62,203 bases of DNA, from IMG/VR virus record IMGVR_UViG_3300025233_000001, positions 1-62,203 of that record; one strand, written 5' to 3'. Below the pieces are notes generated by a model. It had not been told where the DNA came from. It searched no databases and saw only the letters and a list, made by a program, of their open reading frames with translations. The position numbers and the translations under genes are program-made. The stretch comes from a virus. Positions 1-8,464 of the stretch are shown one piece after another; position 1 is the stretch's first letter; the number at the start of each line of letters is the position of its first letter.

Positions 1-17
1 AGGTACTTAATCGTGAT
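1..17. repeat. Terminal direct repeat (contig closure overlap)
   Basis: Bases 1-17 are identical to bases 62187-62203. The giant gene that runs off the right end continues in the correct frame after this repeat and ends at 203. This shows that the contig is circular, or that the virion DNA is circularly permuted. The short length suggests an assembly overlap rather than a biological terminal repeat. Confidence 0.93.
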
Positions 18-203
18 AGCGCCATGCGTAACGAGGTGTCGGCGTACGGTACACTTCAACAGGCGGTCAAGCAGTACAACCAAGGCTTGAATGATCTACG
101 CCAGAATAAGCTTGCTAGTGACCAACGTAAGCAGCTTGTACGTAAACAGCTTGATAGCCAGCTACGTCAAGCTCTGACACGCGCCCAAGCCGTAGAACAG
201 TAA
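3..203 (+). CDS. C-terminal end of the giant polyvalent virion protein (continues from 55046..62203)
   Basis: This is the last part of the 2,447-residue protein that starts at 55046. Codons 3-17 repeat the last five codons of the window, then 61 further residues follow before TAA at 201-203. The tail is rich in Gln, Lys, Arg and Leu with a helical, coiled-coil-like pattern. No separate start codon is needed. It ends 8 bases before the hairpin at 212-240 and faces the leftward gene ending at 276. Confidence 0.9.
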   Translation, partial: VLNRDSAMRNEVSAYGTLQQAVKQYNQGLNDLRQNKLASDQRKQLVRKQLDSQLRQALTRAQAVEQ

Positions 204-211
204 ACAAAAAG

Positions 212-240
212 AGGCCCGGTAGTGGTTAGCTACCGGGCCT
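212..240 (-). terminator. Terminator hairpin between convergent transcription units
   Basis: A perfect 11-bp stem (AGGCCCGGTAG / CTACCGGGCCT) closes a 7-base loop. Read leftward, it is followed by a T-rich run (the complement of the A run at 204-210), as in a rho-independent terminator for the long minus-strand operon. Read rightward there is only a short AAAC and no T run, so its efficiency for the late operon is less certain. It sits exactly where the two arms converge. Confidence 0.75.
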
Positions 241-275
241 AAACGCAGGCGCTACACCTGCCGCAAGTGATTCTG

Positions 276-674
276 TTACAGCCGTACGGCGCGCATCAGT
301 GCGTCAGCTTGACGATACATCGACCGTGCCCGCTCAATAGCTTCTATCAAGTCTGCTTGCAGGCCAGTCTGGGGCGCGGGCACCTTGTCCATGCTCGCCT
401 TTTCGGGCGTAGGCTCCGGCTCTTTCGTCAGAATGGGACTCAGGACGCCATGCAACTTCGATAGTACATCTTGCGTATTATGCGTAATGTTAGCCAGTTC
501 TTTGAGCAAGTATTGGTAATTGTAGGCATCGCGCAATGTCTGCGCGCCTACAGCTTGATTCTCATTGCCGTAGCCTGCGGCTAGCTCTGGCATACTCCGT
601 GTAGGTCGCGAAGCACGATCCAGTCCGGCGATATCTTGGTCAAAGTCTGGTTCACGGCGATAGTCATTGCTCAT
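276..674 (-). CDS. Hypothetical protein, last gene of the leftward operon
   Basis: This 132-residue protein has no family I recognise. The start at 674 (MSNDYRREPDFD) is chosen because GGAGA lies 7 bases upstream. The frame is open further upstream but would overlap the primase gene. The N-terminal third is polar and charged, and the C-terminal half is helical with a Pro/Glu-rich linker (near residue 85) and a final Arg-rich helix. It is the terminal gene of the leftward unit and is followed by the hairpin at 212-240. Confidence 0.7.
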   Translation of the reverse strand: MSNDYRREPDFDQDIAGLDRASRPTRSMPELAAGYGNENQAVGAQTLRDAYNYQYLLKELANITHNTQDVLSKLHGVLSPILTKEPEPTPEKASMDKVPAPQTGLQADLIEAIERARSMYRQADALMRAVRL

Positions 675-702
675 TTGCATTCTCCAATATATGTTTAGAA
701 AT

Positions 703-3606
703 TCAAGATACGGCGATTGCCGTGGGGTCGATCGGAAGTTCTTCAATAGACTTAACGAGAGCTTCATGGGTTAGGTCTATCTCCCATACCTTGAGATTAA
801 GTCCGGGCAAATTAGTGCCAGTGGTCAGACGTTTCTGCAAGTTGGAATTAATGATGACACCGATGTCTTGCAGTTCCTTGCGAAGCCAACTCGGGTCGAT
901 CTTGCGCAGGTTGCAGTATTCGCGAATACTCTGGATCGAAATGTATCCACGATACGGCTGCTTGCTGACATACTCCAAGCGGGCTTTAATTGCGTGCTGC
1001 TGGCCGTTCATCGCTACCAGATCAAGCTGACCATCATTGATTCGCACGATGGCAGACAGGTTGGTATTAATAAATTCAGACAGCGTACTGATGGGATCGG
1101 ACACCGAAGTCTTCACGACCGTACGTACTTCATCGCTCTGACCTAATGTACGGTTTACCAAGTTCTCTACATCGTAGCTATGCAGCTTGAGCGCATCGCG
1201 GCTGATCTTGCCGCCTACCAGTACACACGCCAGCAATGCACCCCAGAACCGTTCTTCGTTACGCAGCTTGCCTTTAGCTACGATGCCATCGATAGCCTTC
1301 TCTAAGATAGCCTTGATTTGAGTGGCACGAGGCAGAACGTATTTAATATATTCCCGTCCAGCAATTCCATAGTTCTCCTTGATGACTTGTAACGCTCTGT
1401 CAAGGCGGACCTTATATTCTGGGTGGGACGGTTGTATATTAAGTTCAAAGATACGCATTGCCTCGGCATTGTAGCCTCGACGTGCGTTTGCCAACTTATC
1501 GTATAGGGAGGTGTTTGACGTAGAGCAGACAATAGTATCCCAGAACGTTTCATTGACTTTATTATTTCCTTCGCGAGTTGCGCGCATCTTGCCGCGACCG
1601 CCAGTGAAGCTAAGTACGAAATTGCTAAGGCGATCCCCTTCCATCTTGGTCACTTCATCAAACGCCACCGGCACGGATGCAAGGTAGCCAATCTGATTAT
1701 AGATGGAATTATCGGTGTCGTTCACCAGTACATGGTTAGAAGTCGGCTCACCCCACACGGACGTCATAAACTTCATCGCCGTAGACTTACCTGCACCCGA
1801 CTGGCCCACGATATTGTACAGCACGCCACTGTATTCTGTGAGCGCCATTAGCGGGGCCGCGAAGCCGAGCATACTGGCAAGAATGTAGGGGTCGCTATCA
1901 GGGATATCGGCGTAGACGCTAAATGCTTGCTTCCACTTACCAATCTCTCCCTTAGCTTCCGTAGCCTTCCCAGCTTCCTTCAAGAACGGAGCTACACCGG
2001 CAGGAACGAGTTTACCTTCCTTGTTGATGTAGCCACCGCCCACGACAAACTTGGGATCGGTACTAAACGTGTCTCGCCATCCGAAACGACTGAACTCGAT
2101 TTCTGCTGCGTGGTTCATCTGTAGATGCCGAATGTAGTCAACGAGATACTTGCAAAGGTGAGCGGCTTTATTAAATTCCGCAATGACGCCTTTATCGCTA
2201 AGGTACTGATTAAGTTTCTTAGCTTCGGCTAGCAGACCCGATGGCAGGCGAAACTTCTTAAGGCCGTCATGTGGTAGCCAAAGATGAATCTCCATCGCCT
2301 CGTTCTCGGTCGCTTCGGTACGTAGGCGTTTAGTGGGATAGAAGTCGTAATCGTAGATACGGTTAATAACTTCGTCCCATGTCCCGTTCTCTTGCTTAAC
2401 CTTAGTTCGGACGTAGATACCACCTGACTCTCCACGGAAATACGGAGACGGGGGCAGCGGAATGGTGACTTCCTCTGTGGACTTATTACCTGCTTCGTCC
2501 TGTACAACGGCTGTAACGACTTCTGCTTCTGTGGCCGGTACATCGAGTCGGGCTACCTGTAGCGGAGTCTTGACGGTATCTGCGAAGGGGCATCCCTTGC
2601 AGCGTTCGGGATTAATTGAACGGAACTTATTGCATGTGGTCGGGCCAGTCTGGGCCGCAGAAACCTGGGCGTACTTTAAGTATGTTGCTTCGGGATCATA
2701 ATCATTATGTCCCTGCGATAAAAGGTGTGCGACCTTCTCTTTAGAGATTGTAGCGCCTTGCTTAGTACGGAACTCTAGATATGGTGCCAAGCCAAGCATG
2801 GCATACCATTCCGGTTCGCTGGCCGTAGCCTTATTTTTGAGATATTCTTTTGACCAATTGCACTTCTTAACCATAGCCGCAAGATCGGTCGGCCCACTGT
2901 CAACGACTGTGGTGCCAATGTCTACGGTCTTCGGACCATCATCCTTAATGATACGGTTAAGCGTATTGCTGAACGTGCCGAAGTCTAGGTACTCATCGAA
3001 CGTCTGGATAAACTCTACAGGCGTAGCGGGGTCAGACTTCAAATTGAAGGACAGGGGTACACGCAGTACACCGGCACTGTCAGATACGCGCGATCCATCC
3101 GCCACCACTTCGGGAGCGATGGTTTCAATAGCTCGCTTGAATTTATGTGCGATCTTCATCCATAGCTTAGACTCTACACCCTCGGCCATGGGCCAGTAGA
3201 CATGGAGTCCAAAACCAGAATTAATGATCGTAGGCTGCGGCATATTAAAGGCCGCTCGCACTACTTCAACACCGGCCAGCGCATCATCGAAGTTAGTATA
3301 GAATCCCGGCTTATCGTCGCGGATATCTACGTCTAACACAAATACGCGGGTGAGTTGTGCGTTCTGCTGGATACGTACGCGATCCTTGCCACCGACTTTA
3401 ATTGTCTTCTCCCGCAGAGTCGAAATGCAGAAGTAGTAATTATATCGCTGGAAATTAATGCGCTGTAATGCAGCCGCAAACTGTTCGATATTATCGAACG
3501 TAAGGTGCTTAAAGTAGGGCTTAGGTTCGGCGGGTACTAACCATGCGAGGCATGGCCTACCCTGCTCCGATAGCACGGAGCTAAAAAACTCCACCTGTGA
3601 TTGCAC
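703..3606 (-). CDS. Primase-helicase: AEP-type primase fused to DUF927-like ATPase
   Basis: This 967-residue replicative protein has two parts. The N-terminal part resembles an archaeo-eukaryotic primase: an acidic DxD pair (D92, D94 in FVLDVDIRDD) and an SGFGLH motif (residues 130-135). A cysteine cluster (C325, C336, C339) follows. The C-terminal part is an ATPase of the DUF927/phage helicase type, with Walker A GQSGAGKST (601-609) and Walker B VPVAFDE (645-651). Expected role: primer synthesis and unwinding at the phage fork. The GTG start at 3606 has AGGGG 5 bases upstream. The upstream neighbour is a small HTH protein 14 bases away, and the candidate ssDNA-binding protein lies just beyond it, consistent with a replication operon. 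Confidence 0.88.
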   Translation of the reverse strand: MQSQVEFFSSVLSEQGRPCLAWLVPAEPKPYFKHLTFDNIEQFAAALQRINFQRYNYYFCISTLREKTIKVGGKDRVRIQQNAQLTRVFVLDVDIRDDKPGFYTNFDDALAGVEVVRAAFNMPQPTIINSGFGLHVYWPMAEGVESKLWMKIAHKFKRAIETIAPEVVADGSRVSDSAGVLRVPLSFNLKSDPATPVEFIQTFDEYLDFGTFSNTLNRIIKDDGPKTVDIGTTVVDSGPTDLAAMVKKCNWSKEYLKNKATASEPEWYAMLGLAPYLEFRTKQGATISKEKVAHLLSQGHNDYDPEATYLKYAQVSAAQTGPTTCNKFRSINPERCKGCPFADTVKTPLQVARLDVPATEAEVVTAVVQDEAGNKSTEEVTIPLPPSPYFRGESGGIYVRTKVKQENGTWDEVINRIYDYDFYPTKRLRTEATENEAMEIHLWLPHDGLKKFRLPSGLLAEAKKLNQYLSDKGVIAEFNKAAHLCKYLVDYIRHLQMNHAAEIEFSRFGWRDTFSTDPKFVVGGGYINKEGKLVPAGVAPFLKEAGKATEAKGEIGKWKQAFSVYADIPDSDPYILASMLGFAAPLMALTEYSGVLYNIVGQSGAGKSTAMKFMTSVWGEPTSNHVLVNDTDNSIYNQIGYLASVPVAFDEVTKMEGDRLSNFVLSFTGGRGKMRATREGNNKVNETFWDTIVCSTSNTSLYDKLANARRGYNAEAMRIFELNIQPSHPEYKVRLDRALQVIKENYGIAGREYIKYVLPRATQIKAILEKAIDGIVAKGKLRNEERFWGALLACVLVGGKISRDALKLHSYDVENLVNRTLGQSDEVRTVVKTSVSDPISTLSEFINTNLSAIVRINDGQLDLVAMNGQQHAIKARLEYVSKQPYRGYISIQSIREYCNLRKIDPSWLRKELQDIGVIINSNLQKRLTTGTNLPGLNLKVWEIDLTHEALVKSIEELPIDPTAIAVS

Positions 3607-3620
3607 GTCTGCCCCTGCGG

Positions 3621-3902
3621 TTATGCTGCGATGGTACTAATAAGTTGTTCCAGAATAGTCTGCTTCGCATCCTGTGAGAGCGCAGCATCTAGAGGCAGCT
3701 TACCATCCTTTGTCAGTGCTTCGATCTTATCTAACGCGCTGTCTATCGACTCGCGAACGGTGGCCAGCGGTTTAGCCCGCTGGCCCTTCCGTAAGATCAA
3801 GTAGATGGTTGTGTAATGAACTTTAGACAGCGCCGCTAGATTCCGGGCATTAAGTCCGGAAGTATCTAATACAGAATTAATTCGAGCGGCGATGTCTGTC
3901 AT
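3621..3902 (-). CDS. Small helix-turn-helix protein, possible regulator
   Basis: This 93-residue protein has an N-terminal region with the spacing of a Cro/C1-type helix-turn-helix (residues about 18-40: LNARNLAALSKVHYTTIYLI), followed by a helical C-terminal half. Such proteins usually bind DNA as dimers and control transcription. The start at 3902 overlaps the stop of the preceding gene by one base (TAATG), so it is translationally coupled to the candidate ssDNA-binding protein. A repressor role is an inference, and it could instead be a replication accessory factor. Confidence 0.65.
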   Translation of the reverse strand: MTDIAARINSVLDTSGLNARNLAALSKVHYTTIYLILRKGQRAKPLATVRESIDSALDKIEALTKDGKLPLDAALSQDAKQTILEQLISTIAA

Positions 3903-5035
3903 TACTCAAGTCCAGCTAAGATGTCAGCAAGTTCGTCGTCACTACCTACTTCTTCGACCGGAGCAGGGGCGGGCGCTGCGGCTTGACGCTGTTGCGGGGG
4001 CGGTACATTAGACTGCACTACCGGACGCTGTGCCGTGGTTTTCTGGGGTTGCTGCGCAGCGGGGCGTTGTGCTGCGGCCTGCCGTACCGGCTGCTGCGCT
4101 TGGGCCTGTGCGGGGCGCTGCGGTTGTTGCGTGGCCGGACGCTGGGCCTGCTGGGCTGCGGGCTTGGTCGCCGTCTGTGCCGGACGCTGGGCCTGCGGTG
4201 CGGCTTGGCGCTGGGGAGCCGGGGCCGGTGCGGGCGCTGCTGCCGGTTCGTCTTCGTACACCTGTTCCTGCGGGACATCGCCGGAAGTCGGTTCTTCGCT
4301 AGACACGTCCAAGGTGGACATCGAAACGGTCTTGAGCGAGATAACTTCCTCACTATGCACCAGCGAGTCTACGGCGTCGGCTTCGTCTTCCGTGATGTAG
4401 CGGTTCGCACCAAACAGAAGCTTGGGTACACTGGAATTAACGTCGAACTTAATACGCGTCACGATAGCACCCAGATCGGCACCGCGCGTATTGACCATCT
4501 TAATGTAGTCATTAAGATTCTTTTCGTTCTGCGTACCTTCACCGAACAAGCCCTGCGACTTCACGTCCAGCTTGTAGACCATGCGCTTGTCGGTATCACC
4601 AGCCAGCATCACGACCACACGGCGGAAGTAGGAGCATGCCTTGAACTGCTGGCCGTCAACGATCTTGGAACCCTTGGCGTTCTGCTTGCACAGCATGCAC
4701 TTGTCGGCCTGCTTGTTCTTCACGTCTTCTGCGGGCACAAGGCCATCGGCAGAGTAGCAGGACGGCGGCTGATTCTCGCCAGACTTATAGGCACCATCGT
4801 AGTAGACACGGCTAACAGCCGGTGCAGCGCCGAGGATGATGACGTCGAGATAGTTTTCCTCAAATACGCCTTCCTCAATACCCGCAACCACCAAGCGGAA
4901 GCGCGAACCTTTCAGGCCGATACGGTTACCGCCCGTATACATACCTTGCATCAGGTCTTGCGTCACGCCGAAGCTACGGCCCTGTAGGTGGGCTGGCAAA
5001 CCACTGCCACCTAATACCATCATGTCATTTGCCAT
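3902..5035 (-). CDS. Putative single-stranded DNA-binding protein with long Ala/Pro/Gln linker and acidic tail
   Basis: This 377-residue protein starts at 5035 (MANDMMVLGG; GGAG 9 bases upstream). The N-terminal about 240 residues form a compact domain with a Cys set (including CMLC and ACSYF near residues 120-145) that may bind zinc. A low-complexity Ala/Pro/Gln/Arg linker of about 90 residues follows, and the protein ends in an acidic tail (GSDDELADILAGLE). A nucleic-acid-binding core, a disordered linker and an acidic tip is the architecture of bacterial SSB and T7 gp2.5-like proteins. The place in the operon beside the primase-helicase supports this. I did not recognise an OB fold directly, so the function is inferred. 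Confidence 0.6.
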   Translation of the reverse strand: MANDMMVLGGSGLPAHLQGRSFGVTQDLMQGMYTGGNRIGLKGSRFRLVVAGIEEGVFEENYLDVIILGAAPAVSRVYYDGAYKSGENQPPSCYSADGLVPAEDVKNKQADKCMLCKQNAKGSKIVDGQQFKACSYFRRVVVMLAGDTDKRMVYKLDVKSQGLFGEGTQNEKNLNDYIKMVNTRGADLGAIVTRIKFDVNSSVPKLLFGANRYITEDEADAVDSLVHSEEVISLKTVSMSTLDVSSEEPTSGDVPQEQVYEDEPAAAPAPAPAPQRQAAPQAQRPAQTATKPAAQQAQRPATQQPQRPAQAQAQQPVRQAAAQRPAAQQPQKTTAQRPVVQSNVPPPQQRQAAAPAPAPVEEVGSDDELADILAGLE

Positions 5036-5039
5036 TGTC

Positions 5040-5321
5040 TCAGACTCCGGTGTTATCGAGCAGGCCATACAGGCCCGGGTTATTACGAGGGTTATTACGA
5101 TACTGAAGCTTAAACAGGTTCAGTAGTTCTTTCGGATCGTGCTTGGCAATCGTTTCGCGGATCGTGCCGTCTGTCTCAAGAACTTGGAAGTTGTATTGAA
5201 AGTCTTGCGCCAGTTCCAGGATACGGCTATCGATGATGCGCGTCGTGGGATCGGTCAAGTATTCTTCCATGTTGGCATAGGACACTTGAACCACGGCAGG
5301 CTTTATTAGGTTGTGCTCCAT
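5040..5321 (-). CDS. Hypothetical protein in the replication operon
   Basis: This 93-residue, mostly helical, mildly acidic protein belongs to no family I recognise. The start at 5321 overlaps the stop of the next upstream gene by one base (TAATG), and the stop lies 4 bases before the start chosen for the candidate ssDNA-binding protein. The tight spacing argues that it is real and co-translated with replication proteins. Confidence 0.7.
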   Translation of the reverse strand: MEHNLIKPAVVQVSYANMEEYLTDPTTRIIDSRILELAQDFQYNFQVLETDGTIRETIAKHDPKELLNLFKLQYRNNPRNNPGLYGLLDNTGV

Positions 5322-5710
5322 TAGCTTCTCCGAATGATGATTCCGCGTTCCTGTTGAATGTTTACACCGGCAGGAAGCTCACCGGATTCTTCGTAGTATT
5401 CCTGAATCGACTTTACGGAGATACGCTTTTCCACAAAGTCGAATCGACCCATGGCTACGATAGATTCCCAGAAGGAAGGCCAGTCAGAGCAACTACCCTT
5501 CCACTTCATCTGTTCGTAGGCCGTACCGTGCGCCGAACCCAACTTAGTAGCTCCGGTCGCATCAAGCTGGCCCATAAGCCAACCCTCTAACTTCTCCATC
5601 TGATCCTTGTAGACTTGATCTTCTGCATCGTAGGCTTTCTTCAAGTCGCTACGCTTATCGCGAAGTTTCAAGTATGCGGAGATAACTGTATCTGCGTTAA
5701 CCTGTGTCAT
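5321..5710 (-). CDS. Conserved phage protein of unknown function, N-terminal coiled coil
   Basis: The protein has 129 residues. The first about 50 form a charged helix (YLKLRDKRSDLKKAY...) likely to be a coiled coil. The C-terminal half has a compact pattern with W/F positions and ends in basic residues. From memory, proteins of this shape (an RDKR-type helix, then a TSDW-like motif, then an LPPGVN-like end) are common next to phage replication genes, but I know no proven function. It is the first gene downstream of a promoter-like sequence at 5740-5768, with an AAAGGA-type ribosome site. Confidence 0.7.
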   Translation of the reverse strand: MTQVNADTVISAYLKLRDKRSDLKKAYDAEDQVYKDQMEKLEGWLMGQLDATGATKLGSAHGTAYEQMKWKGSCSDWPSFWESIVAMGRFDFVEKRISVKSIQEYYEESGELPAGVNIQQERGIIIRRS

Positions 5711-5739
5711 GGTGGCTAGTCCTTTGGCTGGGGTTGAAA

Positions 5740-5768
5740 ATTCTACTAGACCTTCCCGGGCTATGCAA
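5740..5768 (-). promoter_or_regulatory. Putative leftward sigma70-like promoter
   Basis: On the minus strand, TTGCAT and TAGAAT are separated by 17 bases, in front of the 5321-5710 gene. The -35 box is weak. The same TTGCnn-17/18-TAnnnT arrangement occurs at 19461-19489 and 24449-24478, which strengthens all three. Confidence 0.4.
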
Positions 5769-7278
5769 GCGCCGCGTTGTATAGGTCTAGCACTTTGGAT
5801 TGAAGGTTCTCGCGGGATTGAAGTACAGAGTAGATAGCAGCTTCCATCGGATGACAGAAAATATTGTACACCGACATAGCTAGCGTCTGACCCGGACGAT
5901 CAATGCGCGCATTGGCTTGTAGATACTGGTCAATAGAGAAGATCGGCGCATACCAAATAATCACATTGGCCGATGTAAGGGTCAGGCCATGTGCGGCGAC
6001 TTTCGGGTGAGCGACCAAGACTTTAGTGTCTGCGTCGTTCTGGAACCGATCAAATATCTCTTGCCGCTTGGTACCGCTTACTTCCCCGTTAACTAACTCT
6101 ACCTTCCATTTCCGAGCTAGATGGTTGACGACTAAGTGCATCGAATGAATAAACGGGACGAAGATAATTACCTTCGCTTCCGCCGATGCTACTAATTCGT
6201 CAACTAGGTCTAGCCGAGGTTTGGGATTTAGTTCGACCGGGTTGCCATCGTTGTCCTTAACTACGCCGCACATAATCTGCTGTAACTTAATCAGCTTGAC
6301 GGCGGCATTAACTGCCTTAATCTCTACGCCCGATTCTTCATCCTCGTGGCGCATGGTTGCCTTGACTGAGGCGAATACGTCTGCTTGTTCATCGGACATA
6401 AGGCATGCCCGCGAATTGTACGTAATCGGCGGCAGGTCAAGACAGTCCTTCTTAGTGAAACGTATTGCAGGCTGCATAAGCTCAAACACACGTTCGTGTG
6501 AGCCTTGCTTGGGGAACCATTTGTACGGACCCCGCTTATACATAAGCGTTTCCTGAAACAGCTTGAAGCTGGCCGGGATCGCGCTGGGGTTCACTAACTT
6601 AATCAGTCCGTAGGCATCCGTAGGCGCGTTAGATACTGGCGTACCAGTGAGCAGCCATAGACGTGTGTTGACTTTCAGAATCTCTTTGAGTGCTTTGTAT
6701 CGCTTGGTATTCGGGTTACAGTAGGCACTGGCTTCGTCGGCAATGATTAAGTCAGGTTGCCATTTCTTTACTTCGTCCTGAATAGATACCAGTCCATCAA
6801 AATTAATGACACAGATATCAGCGCCCGAATTAAGTAGCTCGATACGCTTGTCCCGCTTGCCACTGAGTTGAGCAACGTTCCATTGTGGAACCACACTAAA
6901 CGTTTCATTGACCCAGACACCCATGACAGAGAGTGGTGCGATGATAAGTACCTTCTTGATGAACCCGCGCTGCTTGAGATAGTCCATCGTCCACAAAGCT
7001 GCGGCGGTCTTGCCGGTGCCCATGGTATTAAATACAAAGGCACGGTTGTTTAGGGTTAGAAATTCCGCGGTCTTTGTCTGGTGCTCCATAGGAGCAAACC
7101 GACCACCAAAGACAAAACCATCGTACAGAATGGGACTCGGTGCATTAAGTCCAAGATTACGTAGTACCTTCGCGCTGTCGAGTGTATGCTTAACAGCAAC
7201 AATGCGCTTGCCACGGTAATTAATCTCCTTCGCAGTCGGGATCGCAACCGTGATCGATTGCGGGTTGTTCACCGACAT
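5761..7278 (-). CDS. SNF2/DEAD-like superfamily 2 helicase
   Basis: This protein of about 505 residues uses the start at 7278 (MSVNNPQSIT); other Met codons upstream lack a clear ribosome site. Helicase motifs are visible in order: motif I NTMGTGKTAA, motif II DLIIADEAS, motif III LLTGTPVSN and motif VI QANARIDRPGQ, typical of SNF2-type DNA translocases and helicases. Expected role: ATP-driven DNA remodelling or branch processing in phage replication or recombination. It overlaps the VRR-NUC nuclease gene, a pairing common in phages, which suggests that the two act together. The start is uncertain by a few tens of bases. Confidence 0.87.
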   Translation of the reverse strand: MSVNNPQSITVAIPTAKEINYRGKRIVAVKHTLDSAKVLRNLGLNAPSPILYDGFVFGGRFAPMEHQTKTAEFLTLNNRAFVFNTMGTGKTAAALWTMDYLKQRGFIKKVLIIAPLSVMGVWVNETFSVVPQWNVAQLSGKRDKRIELLNSGADICVINFDGLVSIQDEVKKWQPDLIIADEASAYCNPNTKRYKALKEILKVNTRLWLLTGTPVSNAPTDAYGLIKLVNPSAIPASFKLFQETLMYKRGPYKWFPKQGSHERVFELMQPAIRFTKKDCLDLPPITYNSRACLMSDEQADVFASVKATMRHEDEESGVEIKAVNAAVKLIKLQQIMCGVVKDNDGNPVELNPKPRLDLVDELVASAEAKVIIFVPFIHSMHLVVNHLARKWKVELVNGEVSGTKRQEIFDRFQNDADTKVLVAHPKVAAHGLTLTSANVIIWYAPIFSIDQYLQANARIDRPGQTLAMSVYNIFCHPMEAAIYSVLQSRENLQSKVLDLYNAALA

Positions 7279-7678
7279 TACTAGCGCGCCGTCTCTTACG
7301 AGCATGTTTTCTGTACTTCGTGAAGTCGTGGGCCAAGTCGTAAGGCAGCATGCCATGCGTGGAGATATACTCTACCACGGCTTCTGCCTCGCTCAAATTA
7401 AGTTCGTTGATACACAGACTCATTCCGCCAGCATTCCATATGTCGATGGCGTAGTTAATCTGTAGATCAGTGGGCTTATTCTTACCCGCCTTCGTCTCGA
7501 TTGTCCAGAACAATCCGCGCTGGCAGATAATGAAGTCGTGCCGTCCTGCTGTACCCATTTCCGATGCAGGGGGCATATCCCACTTAATATTCTTGTACTT
7601 ATCTAGGATAGCTTTAACTCTATCCTTTACCCAGGATTCTGGTATTTTATCTACACCGGGTATGAACCCTCTACCCAT
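7220..7678 (-). CDS. VRR-NUC domain nuclease
   Basis: This 152-residue protein carries the PD-(D/E)xK core of the VRR-NUC family: an N-terminal helix with Glu, then GRHDFIIC (Asp) and FWTIETKAGKNKPTDLQ (ExK followed by the family's Gln). VRR-NUC enzymes cut branched or flapped DNA, often as Holliday-junction resolvases. The C-terminal tail is basic and then Cys/Asp-rich. The gene overlaps the SNF2-like helicase downstream and is overlapped by 8 bases by the 48-residue membrane-protein gene, indicating a coupled recombination unit. Confidence 0.85.
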   Translation of the reverse strand: MGRGFIPGVDKIPESWVKDRVKAILDKYKNIKWDMPPASEMGTAGRHDFIICQRGLFWTIETKAGKNKPTDLQINYAIDIWNAGGMSLCINELNLSEAEAVVEYISTHGMLPYDLAHDFTKYRKHARKRRRASNVGEQPAIDHGCDPDCEGD

Positions 7679-7817
7679 GACGTAGCACCGTTATTGCTGT
7701 GTAGATAATGTATCCTAAGCAGTAGACTATGACGGCTACTGCTGTAATAAATAGTCCTACGCTATCCCACTCTATCGCCGGTTTCTTCCATTGTGGGGGC
7801 ATGTCGTGACTGGACAT
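7671..7817 (-). CDS. 48-residue single-pass membrane microprotein
   Basis: This small gene starts at 7817 (MSSHDMPPQW) with AGGA 8 bases upstream. It encodes a short polar N-terminus, a hydrophobic segment of about 23 residues (about 20-43, VGLFITAVAVIVYCLGYIIY), and a short basic end. The stop overlaps the start of the VRR-NUC gene by 8 bases, and its start lies inside the end of the nuclease gene upstream. No family is recognised. Several similar microproteins occur in this arm (9208-9291, 10737-10913). A role at the membrane is inferred only from the hydrophobic helix. Confidence 0.6.
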   Translation of the reverse strand: MSSHDMPPQWKKPAIEWDSVGLFITAVAVIVYCLGYIIYTAITVLRHG

Positions 7818-8464
7818 CCTGCGAATCCTGTGCGGGGATTAGGTTTGCATAGCCCAGATGGCTTCGCGGGCCATACGTCATTAGCTTCACTCCACAACAT
7901 ATCTTCCACACCTTGCAGGAATTGTTCAAGCAGTTTCGGTGCCCGGTCGCGATGATATCTCGCGGACGTAGGTTTACTCGGCTGCTGGAACCACACAAAC
8001 AAGGTAGTAACTTCCTCCACCTCGGGGAACTTAGCAAACGTCATAATAGCCATCATATCTAATTGCAGGCTATTAGGTTTAATCTTACCGGTCTTATAGT
8101 CAGCGTTTAATGCCTTGGTACCATTGACTTTAATTAAGTCGCCCTTACCACGCATCCAAGCTTCTGAATCCCAGAACCCGACCGGCTTTAAGTTCTCGTC
8201 GCAGGCTAGTTCTAGTTCTGCATAGTTGTCACCGGGAGCCGCTAAGATGCGATCCACCACCGGTTGCATATGCACCATGTTCTTTGGGACTTCTTTATTA
8301 ACCTTGGCATAGTCCTCGAACGCCTTATGAACTTCCTCACCCCAGATAATCTCTTTCGACTTTTCTTCGCGGATAGACTTTACAATGCGAAGCTCGTAGA
8401 ACTGGCGCGGGCAGGTCTGGTATGCAGACCACGAACTATACGACCATGGAATGATGCGCGCCAT
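7772..8464 (-). CDS. PD-(D/E)xK nuclease, RecB/Cas4-like with Fe-S cysteines
   Basis: This 230-residue protein has the Cas4/RecB-type order of motifs: YSSWSAYQTCPRQFY with C18, GEEVHKAFEDY (H46), GKGD (D109), then ADYKTGK (D122, K124) and a QLDMMA helix. The C-terminus carries C206, C217 and C222. With C18 these make the four-cysteine set that holds a 4Fe-4S cluster in Cas4/AddB-type nucleases. Expected role: exonuclease processing of DNA ends during phage recombination. No CRISPR array is present, so an adaptation role is not indicated. The stop of the SLOG gene upstream overlaps its start (TAATG). Confidence 0.85.
   Translation of the reverse strand: MARIIPWSYSSWSAYQTCPRQFYELRIVKSIREEKSKEIIWGEEVHKAFEDYAKVNKEVPKNMVHMQPVVDRILAAPGDNYAELELACDENLKPVGFWDSEAWMRGKGDLIKVNGTKALNADYKTGKIKPNSLQLDMMAIMTFAKFPEVEEVTTLFVWFQQPSKPTSARYHRDRAPKLLEQFLQGVEDMLWSEANDVWPAKPSGLCKPNPRTGFAGCPVTTCPHNGRNRR

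Noticed and set aside
3983-4987. Long plus-strand open frame of 334 codons
   Set aside because: It is the antisense shadow of the Ala/Pro/Gln-rich candidate ssDNA-binding gene; Arg/Leu/Cys-rich composition is typical of such shadows.
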